Positions 10,387-22,387 of a stretch of 64,000 nucleotides of DNA are shown here, one piece after another. The stretch is from Ignelater luminosus (lineage: Eukaryota > Arthropoda > Insecta > Coleoptera > Elateridae). The position numbers were made by a program, and so were the translations under genes. Location: the NCBI GenBank assembly GCA_011009095.1, contig VTPC01000964.1:107070-171069 (forward strand), given 5' to 3'. Below the pieces are notes generated by a model, which saw only the letters and a program-made list of their open reading frames with translations, did no database searches and had not been told where the DNA came from. The stretch's first letter is position 1, and every line of letters starts with the position of its first letter.

Positions 10387-11653
10387 AGGTGTATACCTAT
10401 GAAATGAGACTTTCAGCTATTAGACCACAGATGTCGCTAGGAGTATTTTTAAACTGTCCCAAATGTCTTATTTTTTTCGTCTGTCATCTGTCAACAATAT
10501 TCAATTCATTGTTTGTGATGTTTCATACAACAACGCATTTTTTTCGCTCTTAAAAATGTCGAATTTCGTGCCTTCAAACTACGATTTGCGGACATCGTTG
10601 ATTTTCTGTTATCAATTGAAGAAAAACGCTTCTCAAGCTCATCAAATGCTTATAGAAGCTTACGGTGGACATGCTCTAAGCAGAGCACAGTGCTTCAGGT
10701 GGTTTGAAAAATTCCGAAGTGGTGATTTTAGCGTGGAGAACGAGGAACGTGGCCGGCCACCGAAAAAGTTTGAGGACACCGAATTGCAAGCATTGTTGAA
10801 TGAAGATGATGGTCAAACGCAAGAAATGATGGCAGAGCAGTTGGGAGTGACCCAAAAAACCATTTGCAAACGTTTGAAAGACATGGGCATGATTTTAAAG
10901 GTCGGAAGATGGGTGCCGCATGAACTGACTGAAAGGCAGCAAGAGAACCGAAAAACCATTTGTGAAATGCTGCTCTCCCGGTTCAAAAGGAAGTCTTTTT
11001 TGCATCGAATCGTTACGGGTGTATTTCTCCAATCCCAAGCGTAAACGATCGTATGGTCCGCCCGGCCACAAGCCAAAATCAACGGCCAAACCAAATCGCT
11101 TCGGCCGCAAGGCAATGCTGTGTGTTTTCTGGGATCAGCATGGTATGATTTGGTACGAGCTATTAAAACCAGGTGAAACAGTTGACGGTGCACGCTACCA
11201 ACGACAATTGGCCGATTTGAACAGCGCTATACACCGAAAACGCCCAGAATATGCCGATAGGCGTCACAAAGTAATTTTTCTTGATGACAATGCACCACCA
11301 CATCGAACAAGAGCGACCCGGGAATTGGTGGAGACGTACGATTGGGAACCGCTGGTGCATGCGGCTTACTCACCAGACTTGGCGCCTTCCGATTATCATT
11401 TGTTTGCATCGATGGGCCACGCACTTTCCGAGCAGCGCTTCAATTCTCACGAAGAAGCCAAAAAATGGCTCGATGATTGGTTTGCGGCCAAAGACGGCCA
11501 ATTTTTTTGGCGCGGCATTCACAAATTGCCTGAGAGATGGGTAAAATGTGTCGCTAGCGATGGCTATTATTTTGAAGATTAAATTTGTAACCATTTTTTG
11601 TTAATAAACGTTTAAAATTGAAAAAAAAAGTCTCATTTCATAGGTATACACCT
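10387..11653 (+). mobile_element. mauritiana-type mariner, 1.27 kb, inactive
   Basis: The ends are exact 24-bp inverted repeats: 10387-10410 begins AGGTGTATACC and ends AATGAGAC, and 11630-11653 is its reverse complement. Length and content fit a full mariner. TA dinucleotides lie a few bases outside on both sides (10383-10384 and 11657-11658), so the true ends may reach three or so bases further than the paired repeat. It sits in a receptor intron in the opposite transcriptional direction. Confidence 0.9.
10556..11582 (+). pseudogene. mariner transposase (Mos1-like), first catalytic Asp deleted
   Basis: Two frames (10556-11044 and about 11022-11582) together give a nearly complete mariner transposase starting MSNFVPSNYDL. 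The helix-turn-helix region holds CFRWFEKFRSGDF and RPPKKFEDTELQALL; the linker region holds VGRWVPHELTERQ; the catalytic core holds FLDDNAPPH and YSPDLAPSDYHLF with 34 residues between the two Asp, the D34D spacing. It ends GIHKLPERWVKC...DGYYFED. Between SFLHRIVTG and YFSNPKRK, at 11020/11021, about 13 bases are missing compared with the family. That removes the DE(K)W motif with the first catalytic Asp and shifts the frame. No other stop breaks the rest, so this small deletion appears to be the main lesion. Confidence 0.9.
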
Positions 11654-12539
11654 ATGTATGTATTGTGCACCATCGTGATGAAATTAGGTACATCGTCTTC
11701 TGTTAAAATTACCTTCTCCACTAATAAAGTCTGATAAGCATACCTTTGAATATGCAGGTGAATGAATTCTTTTGTTGGTACTTCAGTAGCTTAAAACGAC
11801 TGTAACTTCACAACGATTGTATACAACTATTTAAAGTTACCTGACCAAAAACGCATATTTGTAGTGGGACACCCATATTTATACTGAAACTAATTTTAGA
11901 TTAATAAGCAATTTATCTAATTCTAGCAATGCACATTTTATCAACAAGTTAACTTGAACGCAAAGAAAAGTTTTTCATGTTACATACTCATAGCTGCGAT
12001 TCACCTAATTAATTTCACGAATTGGCTAACAATGTACTATGATTTTGTGATTTTAGTCATAGTTCATTAGCTCCTTTTGAGTCAACTTTTATGATTACCA
12101 ACATGAGTCAGATAAAGGTATTACTGTTAAGTCCAAATTCCTACGGGATCTGTTGAAACAGAAAAACCCTCACGTTTATCGGCGGGCTCTCTCTAACCAA
12201 AGGTTTAAGACCCTTACTTGGCAATTCTTACCATTTTCATTAACCTCAAATTAACAATTTAGAAGACAACAAAGAATTTCTCCAACAGTTTACATTAAAA
12301 TCAAGAAGTTTGGCCTAAGTCACAGCTAGTTTATTATTGATCGGAGCCTTTCAGTAAATATACCAATAATGGGACCTTTCATACCGCAGATTACCATTTA
12401 CAGGGCATCACTGCTGTAAGGTAAATTGGCACTTGGTAATAGTAAGAGTGAACGCGTTTTGAAATGAACGATTTGGGAAAACAAAAGAAAAAAGACTGTC
12501 AAAAACATCAAAAAATAAATTGGAGATAAAGGTAAAGGC
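11654..12539. other. Receptor intron, nothing recognised
   Basis: AT-rich sequence without coding similarity, inverted repeats or RNA-like folds that I could recognise. Confidence 0.5.
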
Positions 12540-13060
12540 TTAAAACAGTTAGCCTGACTCGTGTTCTTATTTAGCTGTATGAAGAAGGTTAATGGAGAGC
12601 AAAGTTCGATTTTGGGTTAGCGTAAGAGGTCCGTTGAAAAGCGTAGCCTGATCCGTCTTTGTATTAAGTTTTCTTAGGAAGGTTATGGGCGAACTTAGAA
12701 CTTGGGGCCCATTGGAGGCGAAGCCTGATCTTTGTTAGTCGTTAGCTCTTTCAGATCGACCCACATGAGTATTTACTCTCCTGAAGAAGAGTAACGAAGA
12801 GCAACGCCTGACCTTAGGTTGATGTAGGTAATCCATTGGGCCGTGTTTGTATTTAGCTCTCTTAAGAAGGTTAATGGTAGGCGAAGCTCAAACTTGGCAC
12901 CCGTTAGCGGTGCAGCCAGACTTGTATTTGTCTTTAGCTATCTCCAAATGGTCAATGTAGGGTGTAGCCTGATCCGTATATGTATTTAGCTCCTTAAATA
13001 GTAATGAAGAGCAAGTGGCTCGTTGAAAGACACAGATTAATCTGCTTTCAAACAAAGATT
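12540..13060. repeat. Degenerate tandem array, unit about 55-110 bp
   Basis: A phrase like 'gcctgatccgt..tttgtatttagct' recurs at about 12552, 12646, 12723, 12806, 12914 and 12967. Between copies lie variants of 'aagaaggttaatgg' and 'gcgaagctcaaacttgg.cccgttg'. Spacing is irregular because copies carry indels. No coding potential. It looks like an old minisatellite or a remnant satellite patch within the intron. Confidence 0.6.
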
Positions 13061-16000
13061 GCTCCAATAGATGGTTACCAAAATAGTTAAAAGAAGATGA
13101 GATATATTGCTCAGCGTAGCTAGGCTATTGACCTGGCGCCCAACAAAAGTCGTCGTAGGGAGAACCTACAGGTAGCGCAATCTAGCGGAGGTCTATAGTA
13201 GTACCTATTTTAGGGTGAATTCGAGTTGACGCTCTAAACGCTCGGAGCGACAAGCGAGTTCTCGAGTAGAAACAGTAACAATTTAAAAAGCAAAGTCAAG
13301 TGAATAACTATTTAATATTAAAGAAGATTTTGAAGAAGAGAAGGGAAAAACAATAAAAGATCTTAGAGACCAGAAAAGAGTTTAATAAAAAAATGAAAAA
13401 ATGAAACAGAAGAAAAACGAGTGTTACAAAATAAAATACGAGATTTAAAGAAAATGGGAAGGAAAACAAAAGTATAGATCCACAGTAACTATGAAAATCG
13501 TTCAAAAAAAACTTGGAGGAAACAGAAGACGATCAAAAACTGTTACGTACCTACAATTGCTAACTTAAGCCATGATTGATTATCGATTCATTATTTTCGC
13601 TACCGTACTGTTATATACAATCACTTTATTCCAATAAGAGAGAAATCTGGACGCTGCCACCCTTTGTATGATGTGTTTGATGAAATAGGGATTTCCCCTG
13701 TAGTTGCTTGTTTAAAATTCATGAGCGACAGAACGGAAAGCATGTTCTCAAGATTCTAAGAATCCCACATTCTGCTTATAATAAAGATTATTGCACTCAC
13801 GATTGCCTTATACGCCGCCAGTTGATAATCTGACGTCAATTAAAACACGGATGTGTGCTGCAACTTGGTAAATAAAATTAGAAGACTCAGATACTGTGAT
13901 CAGAGAATAGGTTGTTCTATTGTGATTTCAAATATTTAATTCTTATCATTTTAAATAGTACTGCACAATATTTTGGCATTCTTACCAGATTACAGCGTAT
14001 GAGGCAACTTTATGCTCTAAAGACTGTAGATTCTACTCACGACAATTTCATTCAATTTAATACATCACATTTCTCAGCCCACAATTTACATTTATCAAGG
14101 AGCAGCGTAGCTTATCAGCACTGCGCGTACAGTCGAGAGTTGACTAGAGTCTTACTGTGGTTTTCCTTAGTGATGGAGGCAAATGTCGGAACATTAATTT
14201 CCAAGCACTCTCAACATGAAAACACAACACTAAGAACCCCGTCAACATAGTTATCGCGCTAAAATGCTCTGTCATTTGTTATCCTGCTTTCAGAACTGTG
14301 TCTGTTTTTCTTAATTATTATCTTCAGGACAAGATTGAGAGATATTTTGTATTTTTGGTAAATATTTCCCTAAAAGATAAAAGTAACAGTTTCTTTTCAT
14401 TCATTGATTTTATTACAAATCAAGAATTGGACATCTTGTCAAAAGGTCTTTAATTGACATTGAACTCTTTATCTTAACTAAAGAAAACTTAACGCGCTAC
14501 CACTGTCATTGATACACCTGTTTTTCTATTTGTAAAGATATTGATACCACGATATTAGACCATTTTTTGCAAAAAAGGTTACCTTTAATTTGTATATATA
14601 TGCCGGTTTTTAACATTTTGTTGAATGTAATGCTAGTAGTAATGAATGGATTCTTTTGCGTTTTATAACAGAAGAACTATGGTCCAAGATATGTATCAAA
14701 TGAAAGCCGAGTTTATGTTTTCTAAAATTATGATAAAAACAAAAAATTGGGAAAAATTACGATTTGCATTTTTTGAGCATTCTGGGGGAGGGCGAGATAG
14801 GTTTGATGAAATTTACATACTGAACAGTCGAACGATGTCGAAACTGCTAGGTTTAGATGAACAGAACTTAGTTTTCCAAATTTAGTAGTCGGTAGGAAGT
14901 AATAATTAATCAAAACATTCAAGGAGTTTAAAATTAAATAGTAGGTGCCATTTCCACAGAAACGGGAAGTGTCAAGTAAATGAGCAGATAATGGATTTTG
15001 GTAGCTGAGTTTGTCCTGATCATTTCTTGTGGTAGGTATGCATATTTTTGATATCTCTTCAAATAACCAAAACATCTTTTTGGCTCACCTTGTTTGTTAC
15101 ACCCTGTATATTTACCTCGATATCATTTTTAATCTTAGTGTATTAATGCATGCTTAACAAATATTTTTTTATTGAGACAGCTGCATTATCTATTAAACAT
15201 CAATCACTTTTATTTTTCTGAAATAAAGACATTATGTAACAATTGTCTATAAGATTTATCGGTAAAAAGCGTTTAAAGTATTATTATTAGCTTTTCCAGA
15301 ACTATCTCCTCACTGGGCACAATCTGTGCAATTTTGGATGATAACCAATGACAAGTGAATAAAGAAAAACTGGGTTCAAGAAGGTAAATGAAAAGCATAG
15401 TTCGTAGTCAATTGTGGAGATAGGGATGAAGTTAACGCTAAAATATATTTTTGAGGGGGACTTCTTTTTACACTACTTCTTGTAGTATAAAAATAATGTT
15501 GATAGATTAAAGATTAAAGATTTTTGAATGTACTGTATTGTTAAAGTTTAAATTAACTTGATGGAATCTGAACCCTGGACTACAAATAAAATAAATTTTT
15601 AATAATCAGGAATATTTAAAACAGATTAAATTCAATCTGTGTTAAGAATTAATTTGTTTTTCTCTAAATAGTTTATATAATTCTGTACACCGAAACGTCT
15701 AAAACATTCAATTATAGTTAGGTTATAAAGGTTATATAGGAAATCTAATAATTAATCAAATTCTATTCATTTTCAATACTGAATTCTCGTTAAATTACAA
15801 GATACAGTAATTCAATCACAAAAGGGTTAGGAAATGGTTAGTGTAACGTAATAAGTATAAAGATCTATCCAGCTTTAAATTTCCCTTAAATTCGTACTGG
15901 TAGTCAGTCATAGATAATTTCTAAACTATCGAAGTTAGAAAGGACGGCGACAAATGGTCCTAATTGGTGGTTGGAGAGTTCGCAAGATTTTTCGCGGTTC

Positions 16001-16773
16001 GGTGAATGCTGATAGATGGAACACAAGATAAGGCTCTTTAGTCGTACCGCTCTAGAATTAATGTTCAGAAGTTGAAACTTCTTAGGGTAATTTTTCTGAA
16101 TTGCTTCTTGTGTTTCTTTCAACTTAAATTTAAGTTGCTTTCAAGATGTACCATCGCCCTTTCAGTCACATAAAAAAGGTCGCAGCTTGATTTGAACTGT
16201 CACAACGTAATTTAGAGGAGTAAAGATAATTTGATAAAAGTTACGTAAACACTTGAAATTTTGTGGGGCAGTTGTGATGGTGATGTGATATTAGAGGGGA
16301 GTTTTCTGAGTGGAAAAAGTTTTAAATTAATGCAGTGGGTACAGTGCGTTTTAAGTTTTTATATCTGGCCAGAAGGGGTTTTGAAAGCTAATTTATTTCG
16401 TTTGGATAGAGTGCAAAGCTTAGGCGAGAAGTTTCTGATTTAGATAGCGTTTTCCTCATCCAGTTTTCTTAGGGAAAGAAATTTCTTTCGCATCACTTCA
16501 ATATAAAACACCCAATCAATCGGAAATTCACAATAACCGGGAGACGTGCGATATATTCATGAAGCAGAAACGGAGCTCAAAATTGGATTTTGGAAAATTG
16601 ACTTTTGCTTCTATGTTTTTTGTTCTACTACCGTTATTATTACTACCATTATTATCAATGTCATTATTTGTTAAAATAAATTTTCTAATATAAATCTAGT
16701 AACAAAACTTCGTTAGCGACTTTGTTAATGAAGCTTTTTAATTAAGTAAGGTGCTAATGAACAGTTAACTCAC
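13061..16773. other. Receptor intron, nothing firmly recognised
   Basis: The remaining part of the 8.5-kb intron. Several open frames of 60-115 codons occur (for example 13912-14250 plus and 14728-15075 minus) but show no recognisable motif. A CACCCTGTATATTT phrase at about 15101 resembles ends of insect DNA transposons, without a partner. Confidence 0.45.
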
Positions 16774-16880
16774 CCTCGAAGTCGACTTTGCGGAGATATT
16801 TTAGGAGTTCAGTGCCTTTCGTGGGCTTCATCGCATCGCACAATCCGGGACGACCATGACATAAATCTTTATGCATGTCA
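16774..16880 (-). CDS. mGluR: Metabotropic glutamate receptor exon (ligand-binding domain, middle of the visible part)
   Basis: This 107-bp exon encodes DMHKDLCHGRPGLCDAMKP followed by TKGTELLKYLRKVDFEG. It matches the conserved mGluR stretch 'mH..LC....GLC.aM.p.dG..LL.yl..v.F.g', including two conserved cysteines of the ligand-binding domain. On the minus strand CTTTCAG precedes 16880 and the donor GTGAGT follows 16774. It takes one base (T) to complete the Arg codon CG|T begun by the upstream exon, and leaves one base (G) for the next. These phases match both neighbours, strong evidence that the three exons belong to one transcript. The intron after it is 8547 bp and the intron before it about 27.3 kb. 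Confidence 0.92.
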
Positions 16881-17683
16881 CTGAAAGCAGAAGATGGTTC
16901 CATAAATTTAACTCATAATGACTTACGCAGGACTTTGCAGGCATTTTTAAGAAAACAAATTCTTGGAATTTCTGTGTTTAATGACAATGAATGATAATTG
17001 CTTCTTTTGTGTTTTCATTTGCGTCACACAGATTAAATATAAAATTACTGCGCAGAGCAAAACATACAGAACAAATAAGACATAAAATAATTGAATTGAG
17101 TCTTATATGTATATTTTAAGAAATTAAAATAACACTGACGTACTATTATTATTAAAGAAATAAAAAAAATCACAAAAATATTAAAGAAGAATCATCATTT
17201 ATTTTAATATTGAGCTATTTTAATTAATCTCCTTTAAATGCTAAATATGTATTCTTAGATCTAGCTATGAGTCTCAAGCAGCATTGCCCTCGTCAGCAGG
17301 CCAAATGTCACAAATCCTATTTGTTGTTTTGTTAAATAACAAGTAAATAAATTGTTCTGGCCTACGAACGAGAATAAACAAGTTCAAAACTCGGTTCAAG
17401 TTTGCGATTACAAATAAATTCTCTGACATCTTCACTAAATATCTTAAAATTATTTTCTGTTTTTTCTTTAATATGTTATGAAAGAAGTACAGATTATTGA
17501 GTCATAAAAATCTTCAGTATGGTGATTCTAAAACTTTTGTTATATGTGTTTTTTTTTAAATTAAATGTCAGTGGAGTAGTGTTACAAATGATACACTTTA
17601 TTTTGACTTTCACATACCTATTTAACCGAGATTATCTTTGTTGCAAAGTCAGATAGGTAGGAAAATCTATACTTCTTGACAAC
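16881..17683. other. Start of the 27-kb receptor intron, nothing recognised
   Basis: AT-rich, no coding similarity or inverted repeats noticed. It is the 3' end (in transcript sense) of the large intron that holds most of the mobile elements in the window. Confidence 0.5.
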
Positions 17684-18027
17684 GTGGTTACTAAGGCTAT
17701 GATTGTTTCTTCGATATATCGATACAGTGTTGAACAATTTCTAGTCAGACTAACGATTAGAAAAGTTGTTAATCATCACGAACGATTTACGAGTACATTA
17801 ATCATCAGTTGCAGGAGACGATTAACAATTGAATTAATTGTGAAAGATAATCGTACGAAACCATTGACTATTACATTACTTGGATGAAATACGTAATTAA
17901 GGATTATAAATTAATTGCACGGAACAATTAACTATTAAACTAATCTGACTGACTTCGTATTTAGCTACCAACGATATTCATTGCAGAAAATGATTATCGA
18001 CTAAATTAATTACAAGAATCAATCTAT
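17684..18027. repeat. Degenerate array of GATTAA-rich phrases
   Basis: Phrases such as ACGATTAAC, TTAATCATCA, AATTAATTG and CATTGACTATTA recur with loose spacing over about 340 bases. No fixed period could be measured by eye. It directly abuts the 3' tail of the LINE at 18028-20371. Confidence 0.35.
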
Positions 18028-20371
18028 TACTTACTTACTTATCCAGTCCTCATCTACCTTTCAGCATTGAGGATTGTGAGTTGAGTTTGTATTATCCTTA
18101 ATAAATTTCGTCCAGTTTTTTCTGTCTTTAGCCACCTTAACTGTACTGTTCCACTCACTTCCTTTATTAGTCAAAACCTTTACCACTTGGTCATCCCACG
18201 TTCTTTTTGGTCCCCCCTCCCTTCTTCTTAACTTTAATTTCCCATACTTGCCTTGCCAGCCTTGTTTCAGGCCTTCTTACCATATGACCCCCACCAGCTA
18301 AGCTGTCGTATTTCTATAATTTCTTCCAATGGGTCCACTTCTAATAACTCCCTTATTCTTACGCTTCCAATCCTATCCAGCTTCTTAACATACTTTTATG
18401 TCTCTCAGACAGAGTCCATGATTCTGCTCCATATATCAATATAGGTACAAATACCGTGTTATAGACTTTTATCTTGGTCTGTCTGCTACTTCCTTCTTAT
18501 TTATAAATGTTTTTACTAAGGCATAGTATACCTTATTTGCCATACTAATTCTGTTATGAATTTCAGAATCCATAATACCTTTCCCGCTAATTTTGGAACC
18601 CAGATACTTGATTTCGTCTACCTGTTGTAACTTGTTATCATCGATTTTCATTTGTATATCTTGTATTTTCGAGCCAATTGCCATAATTTCAGTTTTCTTT
18701 ATATTAATTTTCATTTCGTATTTGTTCTTCTTTCCAGCACTTTATGTTTTCTTCTAAACTTTTCCTGGTTGGTATACACAAAATGAGATTATCAGCATAC
18801 ATTAATTCTTTCATTATCACTGGTTTTAATTTCCTATATCCCATCATCACACCATTCGTTTTGTTCTTCAGTGCTTTCGTTATTTCATCCATAACAACAA
18901 TAAACAAGAGCGGGCTCGAAATGCTTCCTTGCCTGACTTTTTTTTGGTTATAAACTCGTTGGTATTATAGTTCTGTATTCTTATCTTGTTACTTGTTTTT
19001 CTGTAAATACTTTTTACTGCTTCTATTAGATCATGAGGAATTTTTCGTTTTTATAACACTCTCCATATTTCTTCTCTTTTTACAGAGTCAAAAGCTTTCT
19101 GGATGTCAATAGCACATGTGTGTATGTTCTCACCTCTTATCACTTTGTCGAAAATCTGTCTTAGTGTAAAAACCCATTCTTGAGTGCTTCTCCCTTTCCT
19201 AAAGCCTGTCTAAGTATCTTCCAAAGTTGGCTCAACTAAGCTTCTAAGTCTCCTTTCCATATTCTCTCATACACTTTACTCGCTACACACAATAGTGATA
19301 TGCCCCTATAGTTTTGGCACATCATTCTATCACCACGCTTATACAAACGTATTATAACAGCCGTTTCCCATCTTGTTGGTTTTATTTCATCTATTCCTGC
19401 TGCCTACCCATTTCTCAACAACCCTAATGCTTCTTTAAACTCCAATTCAGTAATCTCATCATTGCCATACTCATTGTCTCCATCTGCCTGCCTTCTAGTT
19501 TCTTTTTTCTCCCCTTCTTCTAAATTCACTTCAGTTCCTTTCAGTACCTCACAGAAAAATTGTTTCCATCTTTGCTCTATCTCCTCTTTGTTCTTCAGCA
19601 GTCCACCTTCTCTGTCTTTAATCCATTGAATTTCAGAATGTTTTTCTCGTCTAAGCCCTTTTAACATTGTGTACAGCTTCTTTCCATTTCCTTCTCCTCC
19701 TTTTTCTAGATCATCTACAAATCTTTCCCAAGTCTCCCTCTTCATTCTTCTTACCGTTTCTTTCACTTCCTTTCTTTGTTTCTGATAAGCACTATAGTTT
19801 TCATTTGTTTTTGATGTCAAGCATTTTTGCCACGTTGATTTTTTCAATTTAATTTCCTCCTTAATCTCCTTGTTCCACAATAGTATTTGTTTTCTCATGT
19901 TAGTTTTTCTCACTACTCCGCAAACTTCTTTTGCCGCCTTTACCATTGCTTCTTCAAAGTTATTCCACATTAACTCACCGTGTTGAACTACGCATTTTTC
20001 TGACATTAATACATTATTGTCAACTCTTTCATTAAGATGTCCTCCCAAAACTAACATACCTTGTCTTTTTTCTATTAGTTCTTGCAAGGTCAGCCAAAAT
20101 TCATCTTTTTTACTCTTGCTGTCTGACTCATTCGGTCTATATGCAATTACTACCGTCACTACTTCTTTTCCTCCATCCTTGTATTGCATATTCATAATTT
20201 TTTCATTTACCAACTCCCAATTATTTACATTATCCATACATTCCGTATGTACTAAAAATACCACTCCTGCTTGTCCCCATGATTCCACCTCTACTCCACT
20301 ATAAAATAGTCCGTGTCTTTCATTAGTTATTCTCAGTCCCTTACCCTTAACTTTTGTTTCCATTATTAACA
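18028..20371 (-). mobile_element. RTE-like non-LTR retrotransposon, 5' truncated, decayed
   Basis: Reading leftward from 20371 comes the back of an APE-type endonuclease: GLRITNERHGLFYSGVE, VTVVIAYRPNES, MLVLGGHLNERV. Then follow a long linker (KKSTWQKCL, YQKQRKEVKETVRRMKRETW), KAAGIDEI-type sequence and the RT. RT motifs are YKRGDRMMCQNYRGISLL, GFRKGRSTQEWVFTLRQ, CAIDIQKAFDSVKREEIW, SPLLFIVVMDEI and ELMYADNLIL. The catalytic YADD is YADN here. QVDEIKYLGSKISGKG marks the thumb. The endonuclease front is absent and about 80 residues are deleted between endonuclease and linker. Stops occur at about 19404 and in the RT, so it cannot move. The 3' end carries a short TTAC repeat (18028-18045), the kind of simple-repeat tail RTE-type elements use. 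Confidence 0.8.
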
Positions 20372-22385
20372 GTAATGGAAATGCTTAAGTTACTTAGTTT
20401 GGAAGGTACTTTAGTTTTCTTTCATAGCCTCTATGCAACTTAATGATTAGGAATTCCAATACCTTCATCTCTGGTAGAACAATAGATATACAGATGTTTA
20501 AAAGTAGGTACCTATTAGAGTTGCCGTTTATATCTTCAATCTAGTTCACCGTTCCTATAAGAATTCGTACGAAAATACATACTTTTAGACCACTTTATAT
20601 ATCATTGAAATGAAAAATCTAATAAATCGGCTTGTATTAAATTTATGTTGCATATGGGAATTTTCTTTGTACTAAAAATCTTAAGAATTATTTCGTTGTA
20701 ATTACTCTAGGTTGGCCATGATTTTTTTTGTAATCTATAGTTATCTGTAGATGTCAGATGTATTAGTTTAAGCTAATTTCTTGCTTTTGTAGAATTAATT
20801 TCTGCTTGTTTTATGAGATTTCACTCGTTTAATAGCGCTGCTCGACATTTATTTGTCTTCATCCAGTTAAAAGAGGATAACCATTATAGTTCCGTTGGCT
20901 AATGATTGACTATTAGATTTGGGATTGGTTGCTCAGTTTTGATTAATTTAGAGCTATTTGCATGCGAATTTGTCTGAGATTTTGAAACATTAGTCTTTTG
21001 TTTAAATGCCCTATTCACTTATTAGGTTTTAACCAATTTCCTGTTTGCCTTATTAGTGTTTCTATTGTTTTCACTGATATGTAGCTTTATCTTAAAGGAA
21101 TGCGTGTTTTGTGTTAATACTTTCTTGATTATTTCTCCGAGGTTAAATTTCCTTTGTATTTTCTGGACTAGTCCGCAGTTGACAAATATTGCTTTGGTGT
21201 TTTCTAATCGGTACATGGGATCAGCCGACTCACTTTTAAATTTTGTCAGAATGGCCATTGGTTGTAGATTTTGCGTTTCGCCGGCAGATCAAGTTTCCGA
21301 ATTCGACGGGGAGATCAGTTTGAAGAACTCGCTTTGTGACACGCGGGTGTGTGCTGCTCATTGTTCGTTTTAACGGTCTCTAACCTTTTTTTTTAATTTT
21401 CCATTTTGTGGGATTACAATTCTGGATTACATCGTTTTGGGTAAAATTCTTTAGGAAGCTTCAAATCTATTGAAGATATGTTGGTTTCTCTCTTCTTTTT
21501 ACTCCGTTCTCACCTGCTTGCGTGTCCTCCATAGCTTCTTTGGGGAGGCCAGTTCGGTGGAGACGACATCGGTCTTGGGGAAAGAGGATCATCCTGGTGA
21601 AGCAGTGGGGAGCTGTTCCTTTCTAAGTTCCGAGACTATTCGTGGTTCCCCGGAAATTGCGCGTCAGCGACTGACTTTGGATGGCAACATTTGGCTGCTC
21701 ATGTTATCAATCATATTTCATTAATTTATTCTCAACTGCCACTACTTTAAAATAGTTTTCGGATTTTTCCCATCATGAACAATTGCTCTTCATAAAATTT
21801 AGTTGCCTGTAGTATGATGTATTTATTTTTAGTCACTACCATTTGGTCTAGTGAAAAGTTTATGCTTTAAAGATTTTGGTCTTTAGGAAAGCTTTTAGTT
21901 AATTTTTTATTAATTTGGAAAAGTTACACAAAATAATTTCATGATTAAAAAACACCTGTTTATAAAATTAATTTTATTTTAATGGTTGTTTAAAACAAAA
22001 TCTTTTTTTTGAACTACCTAAGATCTCAATGTTGATTTTGTTCTAATGACTTCTTAAGCGATGGGTTACAAGATATGAGAACAGCTATGTGTATATGATC
22101 TGTTTCAGGTTGTGAATAAACAATCTTTCTGTCTGACGTAGCTACAGCTACAGCTAGTTGTCTTGTTATTTGATCTGCTCCTCTCATTTGCCCACGATCC
22201 AAGGCCCCGACTTGAGTTAACAGGGCAGACCATAAGCCGGTCTTTATTATAAGTATATGTAACGCAAGGTTACGTTACAATGTTTTGGCTATAACCAAAA
22301 AAAATGCTAGCCATCATCTCATAAAAGAGAGAAAAAAACTGTAAAAAATATATAATTATGATTATGGTTTCTACACTTACTTAAG
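20372..22385. other. Receptor intron with a GC-richer patch of unknown nature
   Basis: No recognised gene. The stretch at about 21270-21700 is more GC-rich than the surroundings and has open frames on both strands (21056-21373 plus, 21470-21724 plus, 21022-21258 minus) but no familiar motif. At 22238-22259 a TGTAACG...CGTTACA palindrome follows a possible AATAAA signal at 22118, so a solo LTR end is conceivable but not demonstrated. Confidence 0.4.
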
Positions 22386-22387
22386 TA

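Noticed and set aside
14646-14885. 79-codon plus frame and overlapping minus frame at 14728-15075
   Set aside because: Overlapping open frames without recognisable motifs; nearby CACCCTGTATA phrase had no inverted partner.
21470-21724. 84-codon open frame in a GC-richer patch
   Set aside because: Frames are open on both strands and no motif was recognised; noted only as a GC-rich patch.
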